A stretch of DNA of 64,000 nucleotides from UBA5420 sp964485345 (lineage in GTDB: Bacteria; Bacillota; Limnochordia; Darwinibacteriales; Darwinibacteriaceae). The DNA lies in contig CAZAJB010000004.1 of the NCBI GenBank assembly GCA_964485345.1, forward strand, positions 12,703 through 76,702. Reading direction: 5' to 3'. This document shows, piece by piece, positions 25,739 through 34,292 of this stretch. The translations under genes were made by a program, and so were the position numbers. Position 1 is the stretch's first letter; each line of letters begins with the position of its first letter. Below the pieces are notes generated by a model, which was not told where the DNA came from, searched no databases, and saw only the letters and a list, made by a program, of their open reading frames with translations.

Positions 25739-25959
25739 TTTGAATTCCCTCCATGTCTCCCATTTTGTTATCTCATAGTGTTTTCCAGATTCGAAGCGAA
25801 TTCCCTTTAAGGGGAAGACAAGAGACCCCGGATTCTTACACCCGCGGTTTCCCACGGACATAGTCTAGAAGGGTCGTTTTTTCGATTAAGAACAGGAGCT
25901 AGATCCCTTATGGAGAATCTTCCTATTAATAACTCCCCTAGGAAGGCAGGAGGTTACCG

Positions 25960-26037
25960 GTGAAAAAAGTAGAAAAAAAGAAGGAAGACGGACGCTACAT
26001 TATCTTCTACAGCTTTCCCAAGCAGAATAAAGAGTAG
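25960..26037 (+). CDS. 25-aa basic small protein upstream of galT
   Basis: A very short ORF, too small for usual gene callers. GTG 25960 has GGAGG six bases upstream and the reading frame encodes 25 residues, a Lys-rich start followed by DGRYIIFYSFPKQ. The stop at 26035-26037 lies 17 bases before the galT start, which has its own AAGGAG. Strong spacing, ribosome site and position suggest real translation, perhaps a leader peptide or a small cytosolic protein. I recall similar Lys-rich DGRYIIYY peptides in other Firmicutes but cannot verify this here. Confidence 0.6.
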   Translation: MKKVEKKKEDGRYIIFYSFPKQNKE

Positions 26038-26054
26038 GGGTAAGGAGTGAGACC

Positions 26055-27026
26055 ATGTCTGAACTACGTTGGAATCCCCAGTTAAGGCAGTGGGTTATTG
26101 TGACCACCCACCGCCAAGACCGTACTTACAAGCCTCCAGCTGAGTATTGTCCCTTGTGTCCCACTTTGCCTGGGGCCTTTCCCACAGAGGTCCCGGCGGA
26201 AGAGTATGAGATCGTAGTCTTCGAGAATAAGTTTCCTTCGCTCACTCAACCGCCTCCGCCCCTTGAAGTGGAAGGGAGCGCCCTCTACCAGACGGCGCCT
26301 GCCGAGGGGGTCTGCGAGGTTGTTCTCTACTCCCCTCATCATGGTAGCAGTCTCGCGCAAGAACCGGTCAGCCAGATCCGCAATTTGATTGAAGTATGGA
26401 CCGATCGCTACCTCGAGTTAGGGCAGAGGCCGGGTATCCACTATGTACTGATCTTCGAAAACAAAGGCGATGCCGTGGGGGTTACCCTCAGCCATCCCCA
26501 TGGGCAGATCTATGCCTTCCCTTTCATTCCGCCAACGTTGGAAAAGGAATTAGAAGCAGCGCTCGAACACCAGAAAACGACGGATCAATGCCTTTATTGC
26601 CACATTCTAGCAGAAGAAAAGGTGGATGGGGTGCGCATCATCGCCGAACAGGCAGAAGCCGTGGCCTTTGTACCATTTTTCGCCCGCTACCCCTTTGAGG
26701 TCCATATTTACACCAGCCGCCATGTACCAAGCCTGGCGGAGTTTACATCGGAGGAACAAGAGGGTCTAGCGAAGGTGCTCAAAGATGTCTTGCTTAAGTA
26801 TGATTCTCTCTTTGGCTTTTCACTTCCATACATTATGGTGCTCCACCAGGCGCCTCCTAAGGGAGACTATCCTCACTACCATTTTCACATTGAGCTTTAT
26901 CCCCTGAACCGTGCCGCGACAAAATTGAAATACTTAGCGGGAGTTGAATCGGGGGCTGGCACCTTTATTACCGATATGAGTCCCGAACACCAAGCTGCGA
27001 GACTGCGAGGCGAGTTGCATGACTGA
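26055..27026 (+). CDS. galT: Galactose-1-phosphate uridylyltransferase
   Basis: A 323-aa class I GalT of the Leloir pathway, exchanging UMP between UDP-glucose and galactose-1-phosphate. The catalytic motif HPHGQIY is near residue 148. Two CxxC pairs (CPLC near 37 and CLYC near 185) with later His residues suggest zinc sites. ATG 26055 has AAGGAG seven bases upstream. It overlaps galK by eight bases, so the two enzymes are made together. No epimerase galE is in the window. Confidence 0.96.
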   Translation: MSELRWNPQLRQWVIVTTHRQDRTYKPPAEYCPLCPTLPGAFPTEVPAEEYEIVVFENKFPSLTQPPPPLEVEGSALYQTAPAEGVCEVVLYSPHHGSSLAQEPVSQIRNLIEVWTDRYLELGQRPGIHYVLIFENKGDAVGVTLSHPHGQIYAFPFIPPTLEKELEAALEHQKTTDQCLYCHILAEEKVDGVRIIAEQAEAVAFVPFFARYPFEVHIYTSRHVPSLAEFTSEEQEGLAKVLKDVLLKYDSLFGFSLPYIMVLHQAPPKGDYPHYHFHIELYPLNRAATKLKYLAGVESGAGTFITDMSPEHQAARLRGELHD

Positions 27027-28206
27027 CCTAAAAAAAGAGTTTCGAGCCAGATTTCCAAATACAGCAGAACCTCTCCTGGTCTGGGCTCCTGGCCGCGTTA
27101 ACCTTTTAGGAGAGCACACCGATTATAATGAGGGCTTTGTCTTTCCCATGGCGATTGATGTCGGAATTTATATGGCTGGCGCCCTAAACAAAACTGGCGA
27201 GGTCCGTCTCTATTCCCTGGACTATCAGGCAGGAGCTACCTTTGCGCTGGAAGATATTACCCCCTCCAGCCATGATAAATGGACCAATTATATCCGCGGG
27301 GTATGCAGAGAGTTTCAATTAGCTGGCTTCGAACCGAGAGGCATGGATCTACTGGTGCAGGGAAATGTACCGCAAGGAGCCGGTCTTTCTTCGTCCGCAG
27401 CCCTAGAAGTAGCGACAGCTGTGCTGATTACGGCTCTCCACGCTTGGCATGTGGATCGGGTGGACATGGTGAAAATGGCCCAGCGAGCTGAGAATGATTT
27501 CGTCGGAGTCGCCTCCGGTATCATGGATCAGTTCGCTTCGATGATGGGGCAAAAGGACCATGCCTTGTTTTTGGACTGCCGAAGTCTAGACTATGAGTTG
27601 ATTCCTACGCCCTTTGAGGAGCAAGGTTATGCGGTCGTTGTGATCAATTCCGGAGTGCGCAGGGGGCTTGTGGATTCTGCCTATAATACCCGCCGCCAGG
27701 AGTGCACCGACGCGGTGAAGCTCTTACAACATGCTTTGCCAGGCATTTCCTCCCTGCGGGATGTGGGTATCGAGGATTTGACCCTGGTCAATGCTTTGCC
27801 CACTTCTCTGGCGCAGCGAGCGAGGCATGTGGTGACAGAGAACCATCGAGTGCGTGTAGGAATCGAGGCCCTAGGGGCAGGGGATCTTAAGCGCTTCGGT
27901 CAGGAGCTCACCAACTCTCACCGCAGCCTACAACAGGATTTTCAAGTCAGTTGCCCCGAACTAGACCTCCTTGTAGAACTAGCCTTACAGGTTCCTGGAG
28001 TTCTAGGTTCGAGGATGACCGGAGCGGGTTTTGGCGGCTGTACCGTCTCCCTTGTGCCCCGGGCCCAGCTAACGTTGCTTCAGGAGAGCGTGGCCCGGGA
28101 TTATCTGGCAGAGACCAATTTAGAGGCAGAATTCTACATCTTTAGTGCCTCCCCCGGCGCCAACGTGGTGCAGCAAATCAGAGCAGGAGGAAGTCTACAA
28201 TCCTGA
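27019..28206 (+). CDS. galK: Galactokinase
   Basis: A 395-aa GHMP kinase phosphorylating galactose at C1. The galactokinase signature GRVNLLGEHTDYNEGFV near residue 26, the ATP loop PQGAGLSSSAALEVA near 115 and the C-terminal RMTGAGFGGCTVSLV near 335 are intact; length is normal. The ATG lies inside the end of galT. Its last 29 bases overlap the convergent mgtE gene, and no terminator separates them. Confidence 0.97.
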   Translation: MTDLKKEFRARFPNTAEPLLVWAPGRVNLLGEHTDYNEGFVFPMAIDVGIYMAGALNKTGEVRLYSLDYQAGATFALEDITPSSHDKWTNYIRGVCREFQLAGFEPRGMDLLVQGNVPQGAGLSSSAALEVATAVLITALHAWHVDRVDMVKMAQRAENDFVGVASGIMDQFASMMGQKDHALFLDCRSLDYELIPTPFEEQGYAVVVINSGVRRGLVDSAYNTRRQECTDAVKLLQHALPGISSLRDVGIEDLTLVNALPTSLAQRARHVVTENHRVRVGIEALGAGDLKRFGQELTNSHRSLQQDFQVSCPELDLLVELALQVPGVLGSRMTGAGFGGCTVSLVPRAQLTLLQESVARDYLAETNLEAEFYIFSASPGANVVQQIRAGGSLQS

Positions 28207-29521
28207 AGTAGATGATGAGAGAAAGGGCATCGACAATGGTGGTAATTACGGGCGCGGCCATAATGGCCGGGTCCTGTTTTAGTGCTTTGGCAATTAAAGG
28301 AAGCAAACCACCCACTGTTTTCGCCAGGACGACGGTGACAAAAAGCGTGAGAGAGATGCTTAAGGCAACTAAGTAGTTGCCGGGATACATCAGAATCAGG
28401 CGGATGAAGTTCGTAACAGCTAAAACCACGCCCACCAGGCTACTGACGCCTAGTTCCTTTAGGAGCACCCGGCTACCATCCCTTAAGGTAATCTCACCTA
28501 AGGCCATACCGCGAATAATCAGGGTCGAGCTTTGTGAACCGGCATTCCCGCCGGTATCTGTCAACATGGGTATAAAGGTGACCAAGAGCGGCATGGTGAC
28601 AATAGCTGCCTCGTACTTGCCTAAGATAGAACCGGTAATCATGGCGGAGATCATCAGGAGTAAGAGCCAGAAGATACGATGCTTGGCCAGGGAAAAAATG
28701 CTTGTTTTAAGATAGGGTTTTTCTGAAGGGGCCATGGCGGCCATGAGCTGAAAGTCTTCTGTAGCCTCTTGCTCGATGACTTCTACGATATCGTCCACTG
28801 TGACGATGCCCACGAGTCTGTTTTCGTGATCCACGATGGGTAGTGACAGGAGATCGTAGCGGCTAAACATCCGTGCCACCTCTTCTTGGTCCTGGGTGGT
28901 CTGGGCAAAAATGACGTTCTTCTCCATCACATCCCTAATTACCGCATCTTCGGAGGCCAAGAAGAGATTTTTCACCGTAACCACACCTTCGAGGTGACGG
29001 TTGGCATCCATCACAAAGCAGGTATAAACGGTTTCTTTGTCTAGGGCGGTACGGCGAATGCGGGCAAAGGCTTCTGAGACTAACATGTCTTTCTTGAGGT
29101 CCACAAACTCTGCAGTCATGATGCTGCCTGCCGATTCAGGAGGGTATTTCAAGAACTGGTTCACCAAGGTACGGGTCTCAGGTGAGGCATGCTGCAACAC
29201 CCTCTTGACTACACTGGCCGGCAGTTCTTCTAGAAAATCCGCGGCATCATCCACAAAAAGCTGGTCGATGATGGAACCAACCTCTTGATCGGTAATGGCT
29301 CCTACGAGGTATTCCTGCTTATCGCTGGGCAAGTAGGCAAAGATTTCTGCCGCCCGGTCCTTAGGAAGGGATCGAAAGACCAGGACCACGTGTTCGCGGC
29401 TGAGATCATCGAGAAAGTCAGCGATGTCAGCGTCCCGTAAGAGGGGCAACTCCTTTTTTACGGTTCGTAAATCCTTTGCTTCCACCAAACGCTCCAAATC
29501 GCGAAAGTCTTGTATGTTCAT
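28178..29521 (-). CDS. mgtE: Magnesium transporter MgtE
   Basis: A 447-aa MgtE: cytosolic MgtE N domain (about residues 20-125), two CBS domains (about 135-250, with the VTVDDIVEVIEQEATEDF end), a plug helix, and five membrane helices (about 285-447) including the PMLTDTGGNAGSQSSTLIIRG pore signature. It forms a dimeric magnesium channel gated by internal magnesium. ATG 29521 has GGAGG seven bases upstream. A leader of over 200 bases with long-range pairing precedes it, suggesting RNA-level control. Confidence 0.96.
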   Translation of the reverse strand: MNIQDFRDLERLVEAKDLRTVKKELPLLRDADIADFLDDLSREHVVLVFRSLPKDRAAEIFAYLPSDKQEYLVGAITDQEVGSIIDQLFVDDAADFLEELPASVVKRVLQHASPETRTLVNQFLKYPPESAGSIMTAEFVDLKKDMLVSEAFARIRRTALDKETVYTCFVMDANRHLEGVVTVKNLFLASEDAVIRDVMEKNVIFAQTTQDQEEVARMFSRYDLLSLPIVDHENRLVGIVTVDDIVEVIEQEATEDFQLMAAMAPSEKPYLKTSIFSLAKHRIFWLLLLMISAMITGSILGKYEAAIVTMPLLVTFIPMLTDTGGNAGSQSSTLIIRGMALGEITLRDGSRVLLKELGVSSLVGVVLAVTNFIRLILMYPGNYLVALSISLTLFVTVVLAKTVGGLLPLIAKALKQDPAIMAAPVITTIVDALSLIIYFRIVDFLLL

Positions 29522-29744
29522 GTTTTTATCCTCCTCAGTTTCATTTGGAGCATAAAAACGAACGCTTACAGATCAAATTTGAGGGTCCATGGAGATGAGC
29601 AGATGCTCACAGCGAAACGTCCCCCCTGTTTTGTCATGGTTCGTTTCTATACAACTCGGTAAATCGCTATCCACTCAGCTCCCCCCTTTTCTTGTAGTCT
29701 ACCCTTAGTCTACCATGATCCAAGCATGGTCTGCAATTCATGCA
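29522..29744 (-). promoter_or_regulatory. Structured 5' leader of mgtE, unassigned riboregulator candidate
   Basis: Between the lon terminator and mgtE, the transcript contains an ACCATG/CATGGT hairpin, a perfect TGAGCA/TGCTCA hairpin, and a long-range eight-base pairing AAACGAAC with GTTCGTTT (around 29640 and 29560) whose 3' arm runs into TTTTTA, like a terminator. A possible promoter is TTGCAG near 29735 and TAGACT near 29710. The conserved start of the M-box (a purine-rich GUUAGGUGAGGCUCC block) was not found. Confidence 0.4.
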
Positions 29745-29790
29745 TGAAAAAAGCCGGCAACCACATGGAACAGTCCTGTGATCGCCGGCT
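29745..29790 (-). terminator. Intrinsic terminator after the lon-family gene
   Basis: On the minus strand GCCGGC (complement of 29784-29789) and GCCGGC (complement of 29753-29758) close a long imperfect stem with inner CACA/TGTG pairing, followed by TTTTTT (29747-29752). Confidence 0.9.
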
Positions 29791-29806
29791 TGCCTATTCT
29801 CTTGTT

Positions 29807-31738
29807 CTAGTTCGCTACAGACCAAGGTGTGGAGGGTACATCCATTTCAAAGATTTGGCTCAGAAATTCGGCCACATGGTCGATGGGTACAATTTGCACC
29901 CCTTCGGTGATGGAGGGGAGGTTGTCCAGGTTATCCTTAGGAACATAGACTGTCTTCACTCCGCCTTGTTTGGCACCATAGATCTTGGCATGCAAGCCTC
30001 CTACAGCCTTGACTTTACCCCGTAGGGAGATCTCGCCTGTAACCGCAATATCCTGAGGAATGGGTATTCCCTTGACAGCACTAATAATGGCGGCCAAAAC
30101 GGCCACTCCGGCAGAGGGTCCATCGATATTGCCGCCCCCTACCACATTCACATGCAGATCAAAATCATCAAGCTCCTGACCTGTCAGGGCCCGAAAGACC
30201 GAGGCTGCATTAAAGACGCTGTCCTTGGCCATACTCCCGGCAGCATCATTAAAGCGTACCCGACCTTTACCAGATTCTTTACTCTTGAAGGCCACGGCCT
30301 CAATTTCCAGAACGGAACCTAGGTAACCACTGACGCCTAGACCTAAAATGCGTCCCACTTCGCGAGTGTCTGAGGCTTTGGCACCTGCATACGAGCTCAG
30401 GCGAGCGGATTGAATCACATCCACCATGTCAGCATTTGTCACGGTGACATCATCTGGCTCTCCATCATCGCGATACAGGGCGGCGCTAAAGGCATCGGAC
30501 AAAAGGCGCGTGGCCCGCCTTCCTTCAATCGTATATTCCGCAACCAGATCTGCTACGCCCGCTTCGAGCCTAATCTCCAGGCGCTCGCTTGCTGACTGAA
30601 CAATCTCCACGATATCTGAGGGCGTAAGGGGATCAAAGAAGACTTCGGCGCAGCGCGAACGAAAGGCCGGACTAATCTCTGAAGGATCCCTCGTGGTGGC
30701 CCCAATCAGGACAAAGTCCGCCGGGGCACCCTTGGTAAAGAGCTGGTGAATATATTTAGGAATCTGCGGATCATGGGGATCGTAGTAGGATGAGTCAAAA
30801 ACGACGCGCTTATCTTCTAGGACCTTGAGGAGCTTGTTTTGCAGCACAGGGTCCAATTCTCCGATTTCATCAATAAAGAGTACGCCACCATGGGCTTCTG
30901 TCACCAGACCCAATTTCGGCTCAGGCACCGATCCGTCGGCTAGATCTCTCTTGGCCCCTTGGTAGATGGGATCATGCACAGACCCAATCAGGGGATTGGT
31001 CACTTCCCTCGGATCCCAGCGCAAGGTTGTTCCATCGACCTCCACAAAGGGAGCGTCCCCAGCAAAGGGAGTATAGGCCTTGGCTTTGGCTACCTGCAGA
31101 GCTAGGCGAGCGACCGTTGTTTTACCCACTCCTGGCGGACCATAAAGCAAAATGTGTTGGGGATAGGGCGAACTTAGCTTCGTGAGGAGCGACTGAATAG
31201 CATCCTTTTGACCCACGACCTCAGCGAGGTCTTGGGGTCGCATTAAGTCGGTTGTGGAACCAGATAGGCTCCGCTGCTCCAGGACTTCCAGTTCAGCAAA
31301 CTTTTTCAGGGTTTGGGCATTATCTGGTCCCGCCTCTTCCTTCAAGACCTGGGTGCGTATGTCCCTGACGTATTCTAGGTGCCGCTCTTGCATCTTGGCC
31401 CCGACTTTCGCTTCGAGCTGATCCTCCACCGTACGCCGGGCCACGAGATCAGCTAAATAGTCCTCAAGTTCGTCAAGGACTTCATTGACCTCGTCCGGTG
31501 GCCTGGGATCTACGATGGTCGGGTCCTCATGAACTAGGCGTTCGAGAGCCAAGACCCTGTCTTCGATTTTCTCCGACTGCATCAATTCCAAAGAGTCGAG
31601 CTTGCCGGCTTTTAGAACCAGCTGATCATGTCCGTGGACCTCGGCCAAGATGGTCAAAAGTGCTGAAACATGCTTTTCTAGTGAGGGTGTGAGATCCAGC
31701 GATGTACTTTGTGTTGTTGTCAATTCGTTTGTGTCCAA
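29807..31738 (-). CDS. Lon family ATP-dependent protease, LonC-like
   Basis: A 643-aa soluble protease with an AAA+ domain (Walker A GPPGVGKTT near residue 200, Walker B VLFIDEIGEL, GATTRDPSEISPAFRSRC) and a C-terminal Lon protease domain with the serine in DGPSAG near 541 and the lysine in GGLHAKIYGA about 43 residues later, the normal Ser-Lys dyad spacing. It lacks the large LonA N-terminal domain and the LonB membrane segments; instead it has a helical N-terminus. LonC-like genes beside rplI are typical of Clostridia. TTG 31738 is the best start, with GGAGGG 11 bases upstream. Substrates are unknown. Confidence 0.88.
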   Translation of the reverse strand: MDTNELTTTQSTSLDLTPSLEKHVSALLTILAEVHGHDQLVLKAGKLDSLELMQSEKIEDRVLALERLVHEDPTIVDPRPPDEVNEVLDELEDYLADLVARRTVEDQLEAKVGAKMQERHLEYVRDIRTQVLKEEAGPDNAQTLKKFAELEVLEQRSLSGSTTDLMRPQDLAEVVGQKDAIQSLLTKLSSPYPQHILLYGPPGVGKTTVARLALQVAKAKAYTPFAGDAPFVEVDGTTLRWDPREVTNPLIGSVHDPIYQGAKRDLADGSVPEPKLGLVTEAHGGVLFIDEIGELDPVLQNKLLKVLEDKRVVFDSSYYDPHDPQIPKYIHQLFTKGAPADFVLIGATTRDPSEISPAFRSRCAEVFFDPLTPSDIVEIVQSASERLEIRLEAGVADLVAEYTIEGRRATRLLSDAFSAALYRDDGEPDDVTVTNADMVDVIQSARLSSYAGAKASDTREVGRILGLGVSGYLGSVLEIEAVAFKSKESGKGRVRFNDAAGSMAKDSVFNAASVFRALTGQELDDFDLHVNVVGGGNIDGPSAGVAVLAAIISAVKGIPIPQDIAVTGEISLRGKVKAVGGLHAKIYGAKQGGVKTVYVPKDNLDNLPSITEGVQIVPIDHVAEFLSQIFEMDVPSTPWSVAN

Positions 31739-31781
31739 TGGGGATTTAACCCTCCAAGTAAGTATTTCCCGGCTGCCGCAC

Positions 31782-32228
31782 CTACTCCGGTGTAACCTCC
31801 ACCATCATGGGCACATGGACCTTGGGATGTACTTTCACGCTAATAAGATGCGATCCCAGGGTCTTTATTGGCTCCTTGACGTCAATTTTCCTCTTGTCAA
31901 TTTCTACCGAGAATTGGCGACGAATCTGTTCTGCAATTTCCTGGGTGGTAACGGACCCAAACAGTCTGCCGCCCTCGCCCACCTTGGCCACGACCTTGAG
32001 CTTCTTGTCTTGCAAGGCAGCGCCCACTTTTTCTGCGTCTTTCAGCTCCCGGTCGGTCTTGGTGGACTCTGCTCTTCTGACCTCGGCTACGTGGCGCAGG
32101 TTTCCTGCATTTGCTTCTACGGCCAGACCTCGGGGTAGTAGGTAGTTACGCCCATATCCCTCCGCAACTTCCACCACATCACCTTTGCTGCCAATCTTCT
32201 TTACATCCGCCTGCAGAATCACTTTCAT
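31782..32228 (-). CDS. rplI: 50S ribosomal protein L9
   Basis: A 148-aa bL9 with the N-terminal rRNA-binding domain (VILQADVKKIGSKGDVVEVAEGYGRNYLLPRGLA), a long connecting helix and the C-terminal domain (KLKVVAKVGEGGRLFGSVT). Length and order are standard. It lies between yybS and the Lon gene. In Bacillus the c-di-AMP phosphodiesterase gene gdpP lies between yybS and rplI, but here only 15 bases separate them. ATG 32228 has GGGTGGG upstream. Confidence 0.98.
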   Translation of the reverse strand: MKVILQADVKKIGSKGDVVEVAEGYGRNYLLPRGLAVEANAGNLRHVAEVRRAESTKTDRELKDAEKVGAALQDKKLKVVAKVGEGGRLFGSVTTQEIAEQIRRQFSVEIDKRKIDVKEPIKTLGSHLISVKVHPKVHVPMMVEVTPE

Positions 32229-32243
32229 TGGAAACCCACCCTT

Positions 32244-33194
32244 CTATTTTTCTCCTTCTGTAGAGACACGCAATTTACGAAAATCAAAGACTCCATCAAT
32301 CATGGCCAAGAAAATAAGTGCCATGAGCAAAAACTGCATGGTGAAAAGCATAAAAACCAGAATAACACGGAAAACCATTGGTACATTCTTCTTTTGGAAA
32401 TAATACCATGCCAGACTGATCCCTGCAACAGCGTAGGCGTAAAAGGAAATGAGAAAGGAATTAAGGCTGAGAAATTGCAGCCACTGAGGCAGTGCTGGGG
32501 TCTGCCACAAGTTTGATGTAAGCAGTCCAAAGACGAATATCAGACCAAAGTAGCCTGGGAGTCGCCACCTAGAAAAGGGCTCAACCCACGGCATGCTCGA
32601 ATCACCGAGTCGTCTGAGGACAGCCCGGCCAATGGCCAAGTTAACATAGCTCATACTGACGGCATACACCAGGAGCAGCGAAGGCAAGCCGAGCCTGAGC
32701 AGAATTGGCATCAAGGTCTTCAAAGCCTCATATTGCTGCAGCGCTTCCCCTTGTACCCCCATGCTTTCCGACACTTGAATCGCCTGGTCTATGGCTTCTA
32801 GAAACATAGCTAGCATATCGCCTAGGACATTGCCTCCAATGATCAGGGAGTATAGGAAAAAGTTGAGGCCGATCACAACGAGATTCGAGGCGATCCCAAC
32901 CAACATGAGCTTGGTAAAGGAGAACCTTTCTCGCAGTGCCATCCCTAGTGCCACGCCCACGAAGCCCCAGATCACAATGGATAATCCAGAGAAAACATGA
33001 CCGGCTACTAGACTAGAAATTAAAGCAGCAGCGATGGCCGCCAGAACCCCATATTGAAATCCCTGGCGGTAAACCAAGAGCATGAGAGGAATGGGAACGA
33101 TGATAGATGGAACTCCAATGTATTCACCAAGTATAGCCAAGAGAACCGTGATCGCCCCAAGCATAGCGCCTTCGGTCAAGGAACGTGTTTTCAT
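32244..33194 (-). CDS. yybS: YybS family membrane protein (DUF2232)
   Basis: A 316-aa integral membrane protein with about eight hydrophobic segments, matching YybS/DUF2232: the EGAMLGAITVLLAILG opening and the PIPLMLLVYRQGFQYGVLAAI second helix resemble ECF-transporter S components. Its function is not established. Genomic position between rpsR and rplI is the conserved Bacillota one. The ribosome site at ATG 33194 is weak (GGTGAG), and a strong terminator lies upstream, so expression may be low or from its own promoter. Confidence 0.9.
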   Translation of the reverse strand: MKTRSLTEGAMLGAITVLLAILGEYIGVPSIIVPIPLMLLVYRQGFQYGVLAAIAAALISSLVAGHVFSGLSIVIWGFVGVALGMALRERFSFTKLMLVGIASNLVVIGLNFFLYSLIIGGNVLGDMLAMFLEAIDQAIQVSESMGVQGEALQQYEALKTLMPILLRLGLPSLLLVYAVSMSYVNLAIGRAVLRRLGDSSMPWVEPFSRWRLPGYFGLIFVFGLLTSNLWQTPALPQWLQFLSLNSFLISFYAYAVAGISLAWYYFQKKNVPMVFRVILVFMLFTMQFLLMALIFLAMIDGVFDFRKLRVSTEGEK

Positions 33195-33213
33195 ACACTC
33201 ACCAAGCTTTCAG

Positions 33214-33244
33214 GTTATAAAAAGGAGCAGCTTTGCTGCTCCCT
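33214..33244 (-). terminator. Intrinsic terminator after the rpsF-ssb-rpsR operon
   Basis: GGAGCAGC (33224-33231) and GCTGCTCC (33235-33242) form a perfect eight-base-pair stem with a three-base loop; on the minus strand TTTTTAT follows. It separates rpsR from yybS. Confidence 0.9.
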
Positions 33245-33250
33245 TAGGTC

Positions 33251-33481
33251 TTAGTCAATCGTGTACGGCATCAATGCCACATAACGTGCACGCTTAATCG
33301 CATTTGTAACTTGCCTTTGGTGCTTGGCGCAGTTGCCAGAAATACGGCGTGGCAATATCTTGCCTCTCTCTGTGATGTAACGACGTAGTCGGCCAGTTTC
33401 TTTGTAGTCAATCTGCTCGATCTTATCGACGCAGAAAGAGCATACTTTTTTTCTGCCTCTACGACCTCTTTCTCTAGCCAT
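33251..33481 (-). CDS. rpsR: 30S ribosomal protein S18, zinc-binding type
   Basis: A 76-aa bS18 that binds S6 in the 30S platform. It carries Cys14, Cys17, Cys51 and His54, the four-ligand set of the zinc-containing (C+) form, whose zinc-free paralogues are induced on zinc starvation in some bacteria. The core DYKETGRLRRYITERGKILPRR is canonical. ATG 33481 has GGAGG seven bases upstream. It is last in the rpsF-ssb-rpsR operon. Confidence 0.98.
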   Translation of the reverse strand: MARERGRRGRKKVCSFCVDKIEQIDYKETGRLRRYITERGKILPRRISGNCAKHQRQVTNAIKRARYVALMPYTID

Positions 33482-33505
33482 TATTTCGCCTCCAAACCTA
33501 TCTGA

Positions 33506-33892
33506 TTAGAACGGAATATCATCAAACTCCGGTTCGGGCGGTCCATCTGCTGATTCATCGGATCCAACACCTTGAGCACGGTCCAAGAAGCGCACATTGT
33601 CAGCTACAATTTCTGAAGCCTTTCTGCGAACTCCATTTTGGTCGTCGTAAGAGCGGATCTGCAAACGTCCTTCTACTGCAACGAGGCGGCCCTTACTAAG
33701 GTGGTTGGCACAAACTTCAGCCAGCTTACGCCAGGTCACGATATCAATGAAATCTGCTTCCCTTTCGCCTCCCTGAGACGCAAAGGGTCGATCCACTGCA
33801 AGGGTAAAATTGGTCACCGCTATACCCGACTGCGTATAACGTAGTTGTGGATCAGCTACGAGTCGCCCAATAAGAATTACCTTATTCAACAC
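33506..33892 (-). CDS. ssb: Single-stranded DNA-binding protein
   Basis: A 128-aa SSB with an N-terminal OB fold (about residues 1-105, LNKVILIGRLVADPQLRYTQSGIAV) and a short linker ending in the partner-binding tip DDIPF. The linker is much shorter than in most Bacillota SsbA proteins, which usually reach about 165-175 residues. The start is GTG 33892 with AAAGGAG nine bases upstream. Its position between rpsF and rpsR is conserved and indicates the housekeeping copy. Confidence 0.97.
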   Translation of the reverse strand: MLNKVILIGRLVADPQLRYTQSGIAVTNFTLAVDRPFASQGGEREADFIDIVTWRKLAEVCANHLSKGRLVAVEGRLQIRSYDDQNGVRRKASEIVADNVRFLDRAQGVGSDESADGPPEPEFDDIPF

Positions 33893-33910
33893 TTGTCGTC
33901 ACTCCTTTGC

Positions 33911-34201
33911 TCAATCCTGATCTTTGCGAAGGAGCAGATAACGAATGACTTCGTCAGTGATCTTTAGAATTCGTTCGACCTCTGAAGTCGTTCCGCTTTC
34001 TGCTTTAAAATCGATCACCACATAGAAGCCTTCGGTATTCTCGTTGATCTCGTAAGCAAACCGCCTTTTACCCCATTTGTCAACCTTCTCGATTTGACCA
34101 CCAATACCTTCAATCAGGCCTTTGGTCCGCTCGATTTGGGCATCCAATCCCTCTTCATCGAGGTTTGGGACAAAAAGTACCATAAGCTCATAATCACGCA
34201 C
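33911..34201 (-). CDS. rpsF: 30S ribosomal protein S6
   Basis: A 96-aa bS6, starting RDYELMVLFVPNLDEEG and containing the GGQIEKVDKWGKRRFAYEIN segment. It pairs with S18 in the 30S subunit. The start is GTG 34201 with GGGGAGG upstream; the frame runs 20 codons further back but only through the leader. It is first in the operon, behind a strong promoter and a leader hairpin that may take part in S6:S18 feedback. Confidence 0.97.
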   Translation of the reverse strand: MRDYELMVLFVPNLDEEGLDAQIERTKGLIEGIGGQIEKVDKWGKRRFAYEINENTEGFYVVIDFKAESGTTSEVERILKITDEVIRYLLLRKDQD

Positions 34202-34230
34202 CGTAGCTTCACCTCCCCTCTGGACATATG

Positions 34231-34251
34231 GTCCTAAGTCTTGCTTAGGAC
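34231..34251 (-). promoter_or_regulatory. Leader hairpin before rpsF
   Basis: GTCCTAAG and CTTAGGAC form a perfect eight-base-pair hairpin with a five-base loop, 30 bases before rpsF and just after the promoter. An S6:S18-binding leader is known before rpsF in many bacteria; this hairpin may be its equivalent, but I do not see the conserved CCG bulge. Confidence 0.4.
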
Positions 34252-34263
34252 AGGGCAACACTT

Positions 34264-34292
34264 ATTATACCATCGCTCTATTTTGAAGTCAA
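34264..34292 (-). promoter_or_regulatory. Promoter of the rpsF-ssb-rpsR operon
   Basis: On the minus strand TTGACT (34287-34292), exactly 17 bases, and a perfect TATAAT (34264-34269). The -35 box overlaps the end of ychF. Confidence 0.88.
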
